A DNA stretch of 47,176 nt from Pseudomonas serbica. Its GTDB lineage: Bacteria > Pseudomonadota > Gammaproteobacteria > Pseudomonadales > Pseudomonadaceae. A program made the translations under genes and the position numbers. Numbering within the stretch: position 1 is the first letter of the stretch; every line of letters starts with the position of its first letter. The notes below the pieces were generated by a model that was not told where the DNA came from, did no database searches, and saw only the letters and a list, made by a program, of their open reading frames with translations. Of the stretch, positions 8,818 to 18,619 are shown piece after piece. The stretch spans positions 1 to 47,176 of the forward strand of contig NZ_JAQIYM010000088.1 of NCBI RefSeq assembly GCF_028823535.1, given 5' to 3'.

Positions 8818-9179
8818 CTGTAGCACCTATGATAAAACGCCATCCGCCCCTCCATCTGCAATCGCGAGCCGCTTGTTTCACGGCATTCAGGCAAGTCTGC
8901 CGCGGGTTCTCGCACATGATTCCGGAGGGTGGGCACACAAGGCCGATTGCATGCATCGACCCCAGTTATATGTCCCTACTGAACTGACTTTTTATCTTTT
9001 TTGGCTTCAGTTACTTGAGCGACAGTGATTCTGCTCGCCCGTCTCAAGGACAGGAAAACTGAATAGATCAAACCAAGTTGTTGCGAAGAATATCACGACA
9101 AGGCCAGCCCGCGCGTGATGGTTGCTGTGCAGGGGTGTCTATACTCAGTGGTCACCAGTTGAGCACGCGGGGAACAGCC
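8818..9179. promoter_or_regulatory. Divergent mqo / ilvD intergenic region
   Basis: This 362-bp gap must carry both promoters. On the ilvD side a TATACT hexamer at 9140-9145 lies about 35 bases before the start codon and is a reasonable -10. The sequence 18 bases upstream of it (TGATGG) is a poor -35, which suggests activator dependence or a weak promoter. No operator or riboswitch was recognised. Confidence 0.35.
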
Positions 9180-10862
<1,683 letters not shown>

Positions 10863-10893
10863 CCCAAAGGTTTATGTTGCCTGTACTGTCGCA

Positions 10894-10957
10894 TTCGCGA
10901 GCAAGCCCGCTCCCACATTGGAATGCGATCGAATGTGGGAGCGGGCTTGCTCGCGAA
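10894..10957. repeat. REPIN between ilvD and aldehyde dehydrogenase gene
   Basis: Arms at 10894-10919 and 10932-10957 are perfect inverted copies of the sequence that begins TTCGCGAGCAAGCCCGCTCC, 26 bp each, around a 12-base spacer. The stem is long enough to shield 3' ends of transcripts from both converging genes. Confidence 0.9.
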
Positions 10958-10987
10958 GAGGCCTTTACATTCACCCTGTACAGAAAA

Positions 10988-12409
10988 TCATGCCTGATAG
11001 CCGAACATCGATTTGACTTCGAGGTAGTCCTCCAGCCCGTGCACGCCCCACTCGCGGCCATTGCCAGACTGCTTGTACCCGCCAAAAGGCGCGCCGTTGT
11101 CGGCCTTGCTGCCATTGAGGTGGACCATGCCGGTGCGCAGGCGCCGCGCCACTGCCCGGGCCCGCTCCAGGGAGCCCGCCGAGACATAGCCTGACAGCCC
11201 GTAGGGGCTGTCGTTGGCGATCTCGATGGCTTCGTCTTCCGTGTCATATGCGATGATCACCAACACCGGTCCGAACACTTCCTCGCGGGCAATCGGCATG
11301 TCCGGGCGGACATCGGCAAACACCGTCGGCTTGACGAAATAGCCCTGGGTCACCCCTTCGGGACGCCCGACGCCGCCACAGACCAGCCGCGCCCCTTGAT
11401 CGACGGCGGCACCGATCAGGGCCTGCACCCGCTCGAACTGCGCCACATTCGCCAGCGGCCCCATGGAGCTGGACGCCTGGCTGTCGTCGAAGCAGATTTG
11501 CCCCGCAACCGACTTGGCAATGTCTATCGCCTGCGCTTGCAATGCCCGCGGAATCAACAAACGCGTCGGCGCGTTGCAGGACTGGCCGCTGTTGCGAAAA
11601 CAGCTGCTCACACCATGACGTACCGCCGACTCGATATCGGCATCGGCAAGGATCAGGTTGGCCGACTTGCCGCCCAGTTCCTGGGACACCCGCTTGACTG
11701 TATCCGCCGCAGCCTTGGCCACCGCAATCCCCGCTCCGGTCGAACCGGTGAACGAGACCATATCGATGTCGGGGTGCCGGGCGATGCCGTCGCCGAGGGT
11801 TGGGCCATCGCCATTGATCAGGTTGAACACCCCCTTGGGCACGCCGGCCTGGTGAAGGATGTCGGCGAGCAACATCGCCGATAACGGCGCCTTCTCGCTG
11901 GGCTTGAGCACCAGGGTGCAACCCGCGGCCAGCGCCGGCGCAATCTTGCAGGTCAGCTGGTTGAGCGGCCAGTTCCAGGGCGTGATCAATCCGCAGACGC
12001 CAATCGGCTCGCGGCTGATCAGGGTACTGCCGTGCGGCCGGTCGAACGCATAATCGCGCAGCACCTCGAAGGCCCGCTGCAGATGCCCCAGTCCCGACGG
12101 CACATGGGCGCTGCGCGCCAGTGACAGCGGCGCCCCCATCTCCCGGTGCACCAGTTCCACCAGCGCTTCGCTGTGCTGGCGATAGCCCTCGATGATCGCG
12201 GCCAGCAGGTCCAGACGCTGCTCGCGCGACCATTGCGCGTACAGAGGGAAGGCACGCCGCGCCGCTGCGACGCCAAGGTCGAGATCGGCGCGGGTGCCCA
12301 GGCTGATCGAAGCGATGGCGCATTCGGTGGACGGATCGATCACCTCCAGGGTTTCTCCGCCCAACGGACGGACCCACGCACCATCGATATAAAAATCCAG
12401 ATGGTTCAT
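10988..12409 (-). CDS. NAD(P)-dependent aldehyde dehydrogenase
   Basis: A 473-residue enzyme oxidising an aldehyde to a carboxylate. The catalytic set is complete: N146 in TPWNWPLNQ, the cofactor-binding K169 in LKPSEKAP, E244 in QELGGKSANL and the nucleophile C278 in NSGQSCNAPTR. Strong ribosome site GAGGAGG before ATG 12409. It follows the aminotransferase gene by only 9 bp, so its natural substrate is likely the semialdehyde made by that enzyme. Known parallels are succinate, malonate or adipate semialdehyde dehydrogenases; the chain length cannot be read here. It is the last gene of the three-gene minus-strand set and ends at a REPIN. Confidence 0.88.
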   Translation of the reverse strand: MNHLDFYIDGAWVRPLGGETLEVIDPSTECAIASISLGTRADLDLGVAAARRAFPLYAQWSREQRLDLLAAIIEGYRQHSEALVELVHREMGAPLSLARSAHVPSGLGHLQRAFEVLRDYAFDRPHGSTLISREPIGVCGLITPWNWPLNQLTCKIAPALAAGCTLVLKPSEKAPLSAMLLADILHQAGVPKGVFNLINGDGPTLGDGIARHPDIDMVSFTGSTGAGIAVAKAAADTVKRVSQELGGKSANLILADADIESAVRHGVSSCFRNSGQSCNAPTRLLIPRALQAQAIDIAKSVAGQICFDDSQASSSMGPLANVAQFERVQALIGAAVDQGARLVCGGVGRPEGVTQGYFVKPTVFADVRPDMPIAREEVFGPVLVIIAYDTEDEAIEIANDSPYGLSGYVSAGSLERARAVARRLRTGMVHLNGSKADNGAPFGGYKQSGNGREWGVHGLEDYLEVKSMFGYQA

Positions 12410-12418
12410 CGGGCCTCC

Positions 12419-13726
12419 TCAGGCAACTTGATCGAGTACGCGCTGCAAGGTGTCGAAGATCAGCGTGATCTGTGCTTCGCTGATGATCAGTGGCGGCGAC
12501 AGCACGATGTTCTCGCCCGAAGCACGCACCAGCAGGCCGGCCTCGAAACACCGCTGGGCGACTTCACCGGCGCGAGCACCCGGTGCGCGATCGCGGGATT
12601 TGAGTTCGACCGCACACAACAGGCCGATGGCCCGCACATCCTGCACCCATTGCTGCTCACGAAGGGCGAGTGCCGCGCGTTGCCATAGCGCAGACACCTG
12701 CTGAACGTGAGCATTGATACCCAGTTCCTCATGCACAGCCAGGGTCGCCAGCGCCGCTGCACAGGCCAACGGATGAGCGGAATAGGTGTAGCCGTGCATC
12801 AATTCGATGGCTTGCTCGGGGCCCTCCATGAAGGCGTCGTAGACCGCGCCACTGACCATCACCGCGCCCATGGGCACAGCGCCGTTGGTCAGGCCCTTGG
12901 CCAGGGTCATCAGGTCTGGCGTCACGCCAAACGCCTGGGCCGCGAACGAGTGCCCCAGGCGCCCGAAACCGGTAATCACCTCATCGAAAATCAGCAACAC
13001 GCCATGCAAGTCACAAATCTCGCGCAACCTTTGCAGGTACCCCACGGGCGGCGCATAGACCCCGCCGGAACCGGTCACCGGTTCGACAATCACCGCGGCC
13101 ACCGTCGCCGGGTCGTGGATTTCCAGCAACTGCAGCAGTGCCTCTGCATACTGCGCGCCCTGCTGCGGTTGGCCTTCGCTGAAACGCAAGCTGGCGTCAT
13201 AGGGCAGCGGCAGGTGCGCGACGTCGCCGAGCAGCGGTCCGAAGTCGCGCTTTTGCCGGCCGATACCGGACACCGACAAGCCGCCGAACCCCATGCCGTG
13301 ATAACCCTTGGCGCGGCCGATCAACTTGGTCCGGCGACTGTCACCGCGGGCCTGATGATAGGCTCGGGCGATCTTTAGCGCGGTGTCCACGGCCTCGGAA
13401 CCGGAGTTGGTGAAGAACACCTTGTCCAGCCCCGCCGGCGCAATCGCCGCCAATTCGTCGGCGATGGTTAGCGCCGCCGGATGGCTCATCTTGAACGAAG
13501 AGACGAAGTCCAGGCGCCCCGCCGCTTCGCGGATCGCTTCGACGATACGTGCCTGGCCGTGACCGGCGTTGACGCACCAGAGCCCGGCCATGGCGTCGAG
13601 CACCCGGTGGCCCTGGGTGGTGGTGTAATGCATGCCCTCGGCGCTCTCGAACAGCATCGGCTGGCGATTGAATTGACGCATCGGGGTAAAGGGCGCCCAC
13701 AGCGCCGACGTGGAAATCTGGTTCAT
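12419..13726 (-). CDS. Class III omega-aminotransferase
   Basis: A 435-residue PLP enzyme of the beta-alanine/omega-amino-acid:pyruvate aminotransferase group. Visible features are LWAPFTPMRQF at the start, the substrate-binding TNSGSEA (106-112), the PLP aspartate D248 in IFDEVITGFGR and the Schiff-base lysine K277 in TLAKGLTNGAVPMGAV. It moves an amino group from an omega-amino acid or amine to a keto acid and yields an aldehyde. It is 27 bp after the serine hydrolase stop and 9 bp before the aldehyde dehydrogenase, so all three are probably co-transcribed. The ribosome site is weak (TGGAC), consistent with coupling to the upstream gene. The substrate is not known. Confidence 0.88.
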   Translation of the reverse strand: MNQISTSALWAPFTPMRQFNRQPMLFESAEGMHYTTTQGHRVLDAMAGLWCVNAGHGQARIVEAIREAAGRLDFVSSFKMSHPAALTIADELAAIAPAGLDKVFFTNSGSEAVDTALKIARAYHQARGDSRRTKLIGRAKGYHGMGFGGLSVSGIGRQKRDFGPLLGDVAHLPLPYDASLRFSEGQPQQGAQYAEALLQLLEIHDPATVAAVIVEPVTGSGGVYAPPVGYLQRLREICDLHGVLLIFDEVITGFGRLGHSFAAQAFGVTPDLMTLAKGLTNGAVPMGAVMVSGAVYDAFMEGPEQAIELMHGYTYSAHPLACAAALATLAVHEELGINAHVQQVSALWQRAALALREQQWVQDVRAIGLLCAVELKSRDRAPGARAGEVAQRCFEAGLLVRASGENIVLSPPLIISEAQITLIFDTLQRVLDQVA

Positions 13727-13753
13727 GTGCGGTGTCCATCCAGTTAATCAGGT

Positions 13754-15253
13754 TCAGATCCGGGTACCGATCAGGGTCGGGCGTTGCATCGATCCGGCAT
13801 TGGTGTTGACGCCGCGATCGAACAGCAACCGGCCCTCCTGCAAGCGGCAGCTGACGTGATCGCCGAAGGTAGTTTCGACAAAGCGCCAGTCCATCTGCAG
13901 CACCCCTTCTGCGCTCCACCGGCCCTGGGCAATGACGGGTGTCCGTTCCGGTTGATATTGGTGATGCAGGTAGTTGCCGGTGATGCTGGTCTGCGATTCG
14001 ACGGGCTGCTGGAGTCCGACCCGCACGCTGTGCCGCCCACGGTGGTCGACCAGGCTGAAGTCGCAGTAGTCATCGCGAAAATCAAAACCCACCTCCAGCA
14101 CGCCGTCTTCGTTCGGCTCAACCGCGAATCGCCCCTGCAGCGCGGCAGCGTTGGGAGAGGTGCTCAAGCCTTGCAGCGTCGGCAGGCGCAGGTCATCGAT
14201 CAAGGCATCCAGTTGCCCCTGGCTGGTTTGTGGATCAACCGCCTGACGCCCCAGTGCCGGGAACAAGTGCTCCCAGATCGCGGCTTTCAAGCGTCGCTCA
14301 CCCAGACGCAGGCCGCAGGTGAAGGCGATGACCGTGTCCTGGTCCGGCAGCACCATGCAGTATTGACCGAAGACGCCGGAAGCGTAGTACCCGCCATGCA
14401 GGGTCATCCACCACTGGTAGCCGTAGCCTTCACGTTGCGCCTCGGCGTTGCTGTCCTTGTTGCGTGGCAGGTACTGCTTGCCGTCGAAATCCCCCATCCA
14501 AACGTCTTCGACTTGATTGCGGGTGGCCTCGGCGATCCACTGCGCGGACAGCAACTGGCGCCCTTGCCACTGGCCGCGGTTCAGGTGCAGTACACCGAAT
14601 TTCAACGAGTCTTCCGTGGTGCAGCTCAAGCCGTTGCCGCCAGAGTTGAAGCCGCCGGGGGCCAGGTCCCATTCCAGCTTGTCCATGCCGAGAAAATCCA
14701 GGACTCGCTGCTGCAGCAAAGCGTGCAGGGTTTGCCCGCTGACCTGGGTGACGATCGCCGACAGCATGAAGCTTGAAGCGCTGCTGTAGATGAAGTCCTT
14801 TCCCGGCGGCACAACGACCGGCTCATGCAGGAAAGCTTCGACCCAACTGGTTTCCAGGTTGCGCCAGTCGCCACCGGAAATGCCCCGTTGATGGCCGGTG
14901 CGCATGGTCAACAGGTCTTCCACGGTCATGGCCGCCAGATTCGCACTGATGTCTTGCGGGCACAGCTCGGGGAAAAAGCTGACCACTTTGTCATCGAGGC
15001 TCAGGCGACCGTCATCGATCAACAGACCCACTGCGGCGGCGGTCCAGCTTTTGGTCGCCGAATGCTGCACGTGCATGCGGTGCGCCGCGTACGGTCGCCA
15101 GAACGCTTCTGCAACCACCGCGCCCTGGCGATAGAGCATGAAGCTGTGCAGCTCGAGTCCGGCGCTGCCGACGGCCGACAGGAAATCGACGATGCCGCGG
15201 GGGTCGACGCCGCGCTCGTGGGGCAAGGCCCTGGGCAGAGGTACGTAGCTCAT
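13754..15253 (-). CDS. Beta-lactamase-fold serine hydrolase (family VIII / NylB-like)
   Basis: A 499-residue cytoplasmic protein of the class C beta-lactamase/DD-peptidase fold; no signal peptide is visible. The nucleophile motif is S65-A-T-K68 in QHSATKSW, the tyrosine base Y156 in IYSSAS replaces the usual YxN, and GGYYASGVFGQ (287-297) occupies the third motif position. Roughly 110 C-terminal residues beyond the fold form an extra beta domain, as in several esterases and amidases of this group. Relatives include EstB-type esterases and the 6-aminohexanoate-dimer hydrolase NylB. The cytoplasmic location and the aminotransferase plus aldehyde dehydrogenase downstream favour cleavage of an amide or ester of an omega-amino acid over a role in antibiotic resistance. 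Start ATG 15253 has GAGGA upstream. It is divergent from the GntR gene. Confidence 0.82.
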   Translation of the reverse strand: MSYVPLPRALPHERGVDPRGIVDFLSAVGSAGLELHSFMLYRQGAVVAEAFWRPYAAHRMHVQHSATKSWTAAAVGLLIDDGRLSLDDKVVSFFPELCPQDISANLAAMTVEDLLTMRTGHQRGISGGDWRNLETSWVEAFLHEPVVVPPGKDFIYSSASSFMLSAIVTQVSGQTLHALLQQRVLDFLGMDKLEWDLAPGGFNSGGNGLSCTTEDSLKFGVLHLNRGQWQGRQLLSAQWIAEATRNQVEDVWMGDFDGKQYLPRNKDSNAEAQREGYGYQWWMTLHGGYYASGVFGQYCMVLPDQDTVIAFTCGLRLGERRLKAAIWEHLFPALGRQAVDPQTSQGQLDALIDDLRLPTLQGLSTSPNAAALQGRFAVEPNEDGVLEVGFDFRDDYCDFSLVDHRGRHSVRVGLQQPVESQTSITGNYLHHQYQPERTPVIAQGRWSAEGVLQMDWRFVETTFGDHVSCRLQEGRLLFDRGVNTNAGSMQRPTLIGTRI

Positions 15254-15271
15254 AACGGTGCATCCTCACAA

Positions 15272-15295
15272 ATTGCCATTGTCTTTCCTGGCAAT
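15272..15295. promoter_or_regulatory. Candidate operator in hydrolase / GntR intergenic
   Basis: ATTGCCA (15272-15278) and TGGCAAT (15289-15295) are perfect inverted 7-mers with a 10-base spacer. They lie 19-42 bases before the hydrolase start codon, where a bound repressor would block transcription or early elongation. A second, imperfect AT-rich dyad (AACAAATA ... TATTGTTT, about 15306-15328) lies nearby. Either could be the site of the adjacent GntR regulator. Confidence 0.4.
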
Positions 15296-15361
15296 GTTTT
15301 TATATAACAAATAATACACATATTGTTTCTTAAGACGCTGCATGAATGTATTTGCACGGCC

Positions 15362-15367
15362 TATAAT
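15362..15367 (+). promoter_or_regulatory. Candidate -10 element for the GntR gene
   Basis: A perfect TATAAT lies 80 bases before the GntR start codon. The -35 at 17-bp spacing (TGCATG) is poor, so strength may depend on other factors. Confidence 0.4.
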
Positions 15368-15446
15368 TCAGTGTCCGGGCGCATCGAAGCTTTCCGGTCT
15401 TTTCGGGTATCCTTCCCTCCCCCTGTCACAGGAACGACAACGCGCC

Positions 15447-16325
15447 ATGGCTCAACTCACCTCGCTGCAGACCAAAGTCGCCGGCCAGATCCTTTCCGCC
15501 ATTCAGTCCGGCGACCTGCAACCCGGTACCCACCTCAAGGAAGTGGAACTGAGTCAACGGCTGGGCGTGTCGCGCTCGCCGATCCGCAGCGCCCTGTCGT
15601 ACCTGGCCGAACAACAACTGATCGAGCCGCTGCCGCAACAGGGCTTTCGCGTACCGCTGCAAACCTCTGCGGTGTTGCCGCAACAGTTCGATGAGTTGCA
15701 CAACGAAGAAGACGAGCTTTACACCCGGCTGATCGACGACCGGCTGAATCAGGTCTTGCCCGACCAGATCTCCGAGAGCGATCTGTTGCGCCGCTACGGT
15801 GCCGGCAAAAGCGTGCTGCGCCGTTGCCTGCTGCGGCTCTCCGATGAGGGTGTGATGCAGCGCAAGCACGGTCACGGCTGGATGTTCCTGCCGACCCTGA
15901 GCAGCCCCCAGACGCGCTTCGAAAGCTATCGTTTTCGCATGCTGGTCGAGCCTGCCGGCCTGCTCGAGCCCACCTTCAAGATCAACGCCGAGCAATTTCG
16001 GCGCTGCCGCGAGCGTCAGCTCGAGTTGCTGGAAGGCCCGGTCGACGGCCAGCGGTTTTTCGAATGCAACGCCGAGTTTCATGAGCTGTTGGCGGCGGCC
16101 TCCGGCAATACCTACATCCTGCAGGTGATCCAGCAGCAGAACCGGTTGCGGCGCCTGACCGAGTTTCATTCGGCGAGTAACGTGGAGCGGGTCAAGGTTT
16201 CCTGCCGGGAGCACCTGGCGATTCTTGATGCGCTGGAACAGGGGGATAACGAATGGGCTTCGACCCTGTTGCATCGGCACCTGGAGGTGGCTAGCAAGAT
16301 GGGGGTGGCGCGGAACAAGGGGTGA
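15447..16325 (+). CDS. GntR-family regulator with two winged helices and FCD domain
   Basis: A 292-residue regulator. Residues 8-70 are a standard GntR winged helix (LGVSRSPIRSALSYLAEQQL). Residues about 95-150 form a second winged-helix-like unit (GAGKSVLRRCLLRLSDEGV then an MQRKHGHGW wing). Residues 160-285 resemble the FCD ligand domain, with histidines H212, H256 and H278 in the positions that bind metal or carboxylate ligands in that family. The ATG at 15447 is chosen because the winged helix begins directly; an upstream in-frame ATG at 15342 adds unrelated residues. The ribosome site (AGGAA) is rather far upstream. It is divergent from the hydrolase-aminotransferase-dehydrogenase set and is its probable local regulator. 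Confidence 0.85.
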   Translation: MAQLTSLQTKVAGQILSAIQSGDLQPGTHLKEVELSQRLGVSRSPIRSALSYLAEQQLIEPLPQQGFRVPLQTSAVLPQQFDELHNEEDELYTRLIDDRLNQVLPDQISESDLLRRYGAGKSVLRRCLLRLSDEGVMQRKHGHGWMFLPTLSSPQTRFESYRFRMLVEPAGLLEPTFKINAEQFRRCRERQLELLEGPVDGQRFFECNAEFHELLAAASGNTYILQVIQQQNRLRRLTEFHSASNVERVKVSCREHLAILDALEQGDNEWASTLLHRHLEVASKMGVARNKG

Positions 16326-16347
16326 TGGGCACGGTGTTTGACCGTGT

Positions 16348-16500
16348 ACATATCCGTTGCTGCGGTAACGGCCGCCTATGGTTTCGCTCTTACAGCGAGT
16401 CACTTGGAAAAACGGAACGCCGCCCGGCCCCAAGTAACCAAGGGCTCTTGCCCCTGGCGTTCGGTGCCTCGCTAAGGCTCGGCATACCCTCGAGGGGGCA
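16348..16500 (+). repeat. Dispersed structured repeat, copy A (diverged)
   Basis: This shares the order and spacing of the copies at 16932-17097 and 47015-47176: GCGG/CCGC, then TCGCT (16384-16388)/AGCGA (16394-16398), then ACTTGG (16402-16407)/CCAAGT (16430-16435). The middle and last stems differ in sequence from the other copies but remain paired. It faces copy B about 430 bp away in inverted orientation. No protein is supported here. Confidence 0.7.
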
Positions 16501-16565
16501 AGAAAATCAAAAGCCAAAACAAAAGCATGGCGGCCTACGATCTGACCTGATCCCAAACGATCGCA

Positions 16566-16691
16566 TGATCGTTCCCACGCTCCGCGTGGGAATGCCGCCT
16601 GGCACGCTCTGCGTCCCGCTGTCGACACCGGCGCACTGGTGACGCGGAGCGTCACGGGATGCATTCCCACGCAGAGCATGGGAACGATCAA
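16566..16691. repeat. REPIN-like element of the GTTCCCACGC family
   Basis: TGATCGTTCCCACGC at the left and GCATGGGAACGATCA at the right are inverted ends around an internal region that itself contains inverted GCGTGGGAATGC / GCATTCCCACGC arms. The whole unit, about 125 bp, is a second class of palindromic repeat, different from the TGTGGGAGC and TGTAGGAGC types in the rest of the window. Confidence 0.75.
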
Positions 16692-16931
16692 TATCAAGCG
16701 ATCGCATCCCCCTGCTGGAGCTGCCGCAGGCTGCGATCTTTTGATCTTGCTGTTGCTTGGCTTTTGATCTTGATCTACCCGCCCCATTCCCAGAGGCCGA
16801 ACGCAGGCGTTGCGCAGTGGGCATCCCGGCATGGATGCCGGGATAGCCGCCCTCGGCCATGGATGGCCGATGGCGGCGGGCCCACGGAGCAATGCCGGAG
16901 TGAGGGAACCCCGAGCCCCAGCGAGGGGCCG

Positions 16932-17097
16932 AATGGTGGGGCAAGACCTTTTGGTTCCTTTTGGGGCGTTTGCCAAAAGGGACTCGCCGTAAGGGCGAAA
17001 CCATAGGCGGCCGTTACCGCAGGAATGGATATGTACTCCATCAACAAATAATAGGTCGGCTATAAGGCCGCCTTCGCTGGCAGGCCAGCTCCCACAG
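16932..17097 (-). repeat. Dispersed structured repeat, copy B
   Basis: On the minus strand this runs almost identically to 47015-47176. It differs by one substitution and three single-base changes in A/T runs, two of which fall in opposite arms of one hairpin. Stems on the plus strand are CCTTTTGG (16957-16964)/CCAAAAGG (16973-16980) and TCGCC (16984-16988)/GGCGA (16994-16998). Its end at 17060-17097 includes a REP unit. Confidence 0.85.
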
Positions 17098-17127
17098 TTT
17101 GATTGGCGTATATCTGCAGGAGATTTA

Positions 17128-17172
17128 TTGGCTATAAGGCCGCCATCGCCAGCAAGCCGGCTCCCATAGTTT
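17128..17172. repeat. Solo REP unit downstream of the porin gene
   Basis: The stretch GGCTATAAGGCCGCC followed by CAGCAAGCCGGCTCCCATAG repeats the pattern seen at 17058-17097, about 70 bases away. These are adjacent REP units in direct orientation. Confidence 0.65.
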
Positions 17173-17221
17173 GGTCGCAGCCAGCGCCCAAATCTGACTG
17201 GCGTACACATAAGCGAATTCA

Positions 17222-18505
17222 TCACCAAAGCGCCACGGTATAACCAAGAATCACCCGGTTTTCGTTCATGTCACGCAGGTAATTGGCCTTGCTAAAGCCA
17301 TTGCGCCAGCGCATCGAAACCCCCTTGAGCGCCCCTGACTGGAACACGTACCCCAGGTCGATATCCCGTTCCCACTCCCGCCCCTCACCAGCAAACCCCA
17401 ACACCTGCGCCTGATCGCCCTTGGCCCAACGTGTCGAGAACGTCAGCCCCGGAACACCCACTACCGCAAAATCAAAGTCGTACCGCGCATGCCAGACTCG
17501 CTCATTGGTCTGGGAGAAGTTGCTCAGCTGGTACTCCGAAAACAGGAAGGTGTTGGTGCCATCGACATAGGTGAACGGCGTGTCGCCATACTGCTCCTGA
17601 TAACCGCCGCCCAGGCTGTGCCCCTTGTAGCTGTAGGCCATGCGCGTACTCAGCGCGCGGTTGTCGACTTTACCCGCCAGGCCCGCCCCGGCCTTGTCCG
17701 CATCGAAGTAGCGGATATCGCTTTTCAGCGTGCCGCCGCCGAGGGCGAAGCTGTTTTTCAGGCCTACGTAGTGCTGCTGATAGATGTCTTCCAGCTGCGC
17801 GAAGTGATACGTCAGGACCAGGTTCGGCATGAGCTTGTAATCGCCACCCATGAAACGAAACTGATCACTTTTGACCGAGCTTTTGTAGGCACCGCTCTGA
17901 CTGGTCAGCCCCATGTCCTGGTAGTCGGTGGACTCGCGTTGCTTGGTCCGGTCGATCTGGCCACCGGTCAGGCTCAGGTCCTTGATGTCGGCGGACGTCA
18001 CCTGGGTACCACGGAAACTCTGCGGGAACAGCCGGCTGGTATTGGGCTGCAGCGTTGGCAGGTCCGGCAGCAGATAGCCGCTGCGCAACTCGCTTTTGCC
18101 CAGGCGCATTTTTCCGGTCACACCCAGCTTGGAATATTCGTCGTGCGCACGCTTGGCGTAACTCGGTTTGCCCGGCTCGGCCTCGTTATCCCGCGACAAC
18201 AGGCCGGACCCCGAGCGATCGGGACTGGAGTCGAGTTTCAAACCGAGCATGCCGACCGCGTCGACACCAAAACCGAGCGTGCCGTCGGTGAATCCCGACT
18301 TGAGGTTGAGAATGAAACCCTGGGCCCATTCCTCGCGCTTTGACTGCCCGGCGTCCTCACGGTAATCGCGATTGAAGTAGTAGTTCTTCAGTTCCAGATC
18401 GGCCTTGCTGTCCTTGATGAAATCGGCCTGGGCCTGGGCGCTCAACAGGCCCCCGCCCATCAGGCTGACACCGGTCATGATCAGGTTCAGATTGTTGTTG
18501 CTCAT
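17222..18505 (-). CDS. OprD-family outer-membrane porin
   Basis: A 427-residue outer-membrane protein. The signal peptide ends near AQAQA|D, then DFIKDSKADLELKNYYFNRDYRE is the canonical opening of OprD-family porins. The chain is rich in alternating strands and finishes with VILGYTVALW, an aromatic-ended last strand as expected of an 18-stranded barrel. The family admits specific small solutes such as basic amino acids, dipeptides or aromatic acids. It is 114 bp downstream of a complete peptide-type ABC importer and reads the same way, so it probably brings that importer's substrate across the outer membrane (compare opdP with dpp in P. aeruginosa). The length is typical. The substrate is inferred from context only. 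Confidence 0.9.
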   Translation of the reverse strand: MSNNNLNLIMTGVSLMGGGLLSAQAQADFIKDSKADLELKNYYFNRDYREDAGQSKREEWAQGFILNLKSGFTDGTLGFGVDAVGMLGLKLDSSPDRSGSGLLSRDNEAEPGKPSYAKRAHDEYSKLGVTGKMRLGKSELRSGYLLPDLPTLQPNTSRLFPQSFRGTQVTSADIKDLSLTGGQIDRTKQRESTDYQDMGLTSQSGAYKSSVKSDQFRFMGGDYKLMPNLVLTYHFAQLEDIYQQHYVGLKNSFALGGGTLKSDIRYFDADKAGAGLAGKVDNRALSTRMAYSYKGHSLGGGYQEQYGDTPFTYVDGTNTFLFSEYQLSNFSQTNERVWHARYDFDFAVVGVPGLTFSTRWAKGDQAQVLGFAGEGREWERDIDLGYVFQSGALKGVSMRWRNGFSKANYLRDMNENRVILGYTVALW

Positions 18506-18619
18506 TGCTTGGCTCCTGGCAGTCGTCGTGAGTGAGTAGGTCTTATTGTTTTTCGGACATGACTTGCCCCTCCGCGCCGGTTTCGGGACAGGCGCGCGGG
18601 GTGCAATCAGGGGGTTAGA

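Noticed and set aside
13754..15253. Class C beta-lactamase (antibiotic resistance)
   Set aside because: No signal peptide, YSS in place of YxN, an extra C-terminal domain, and metabolic neighbours; a cytoplasmic hydrolase fits better.
16322..17047. Several 60-165 codon frames in the repeat nest
   Set aside because: They read through REP and dispersed-repeat DNA, where frames arise from repeat sequence. Paired stem changes between copies argue for structure, not coding.
15426..17228. A 600-codon minus-strand frame spanning the GntR gene and the repeat nest
   Set aside because: It is antisense to a clear GntR gene and then passes through palindromic repeats; its composition follows the repeats.
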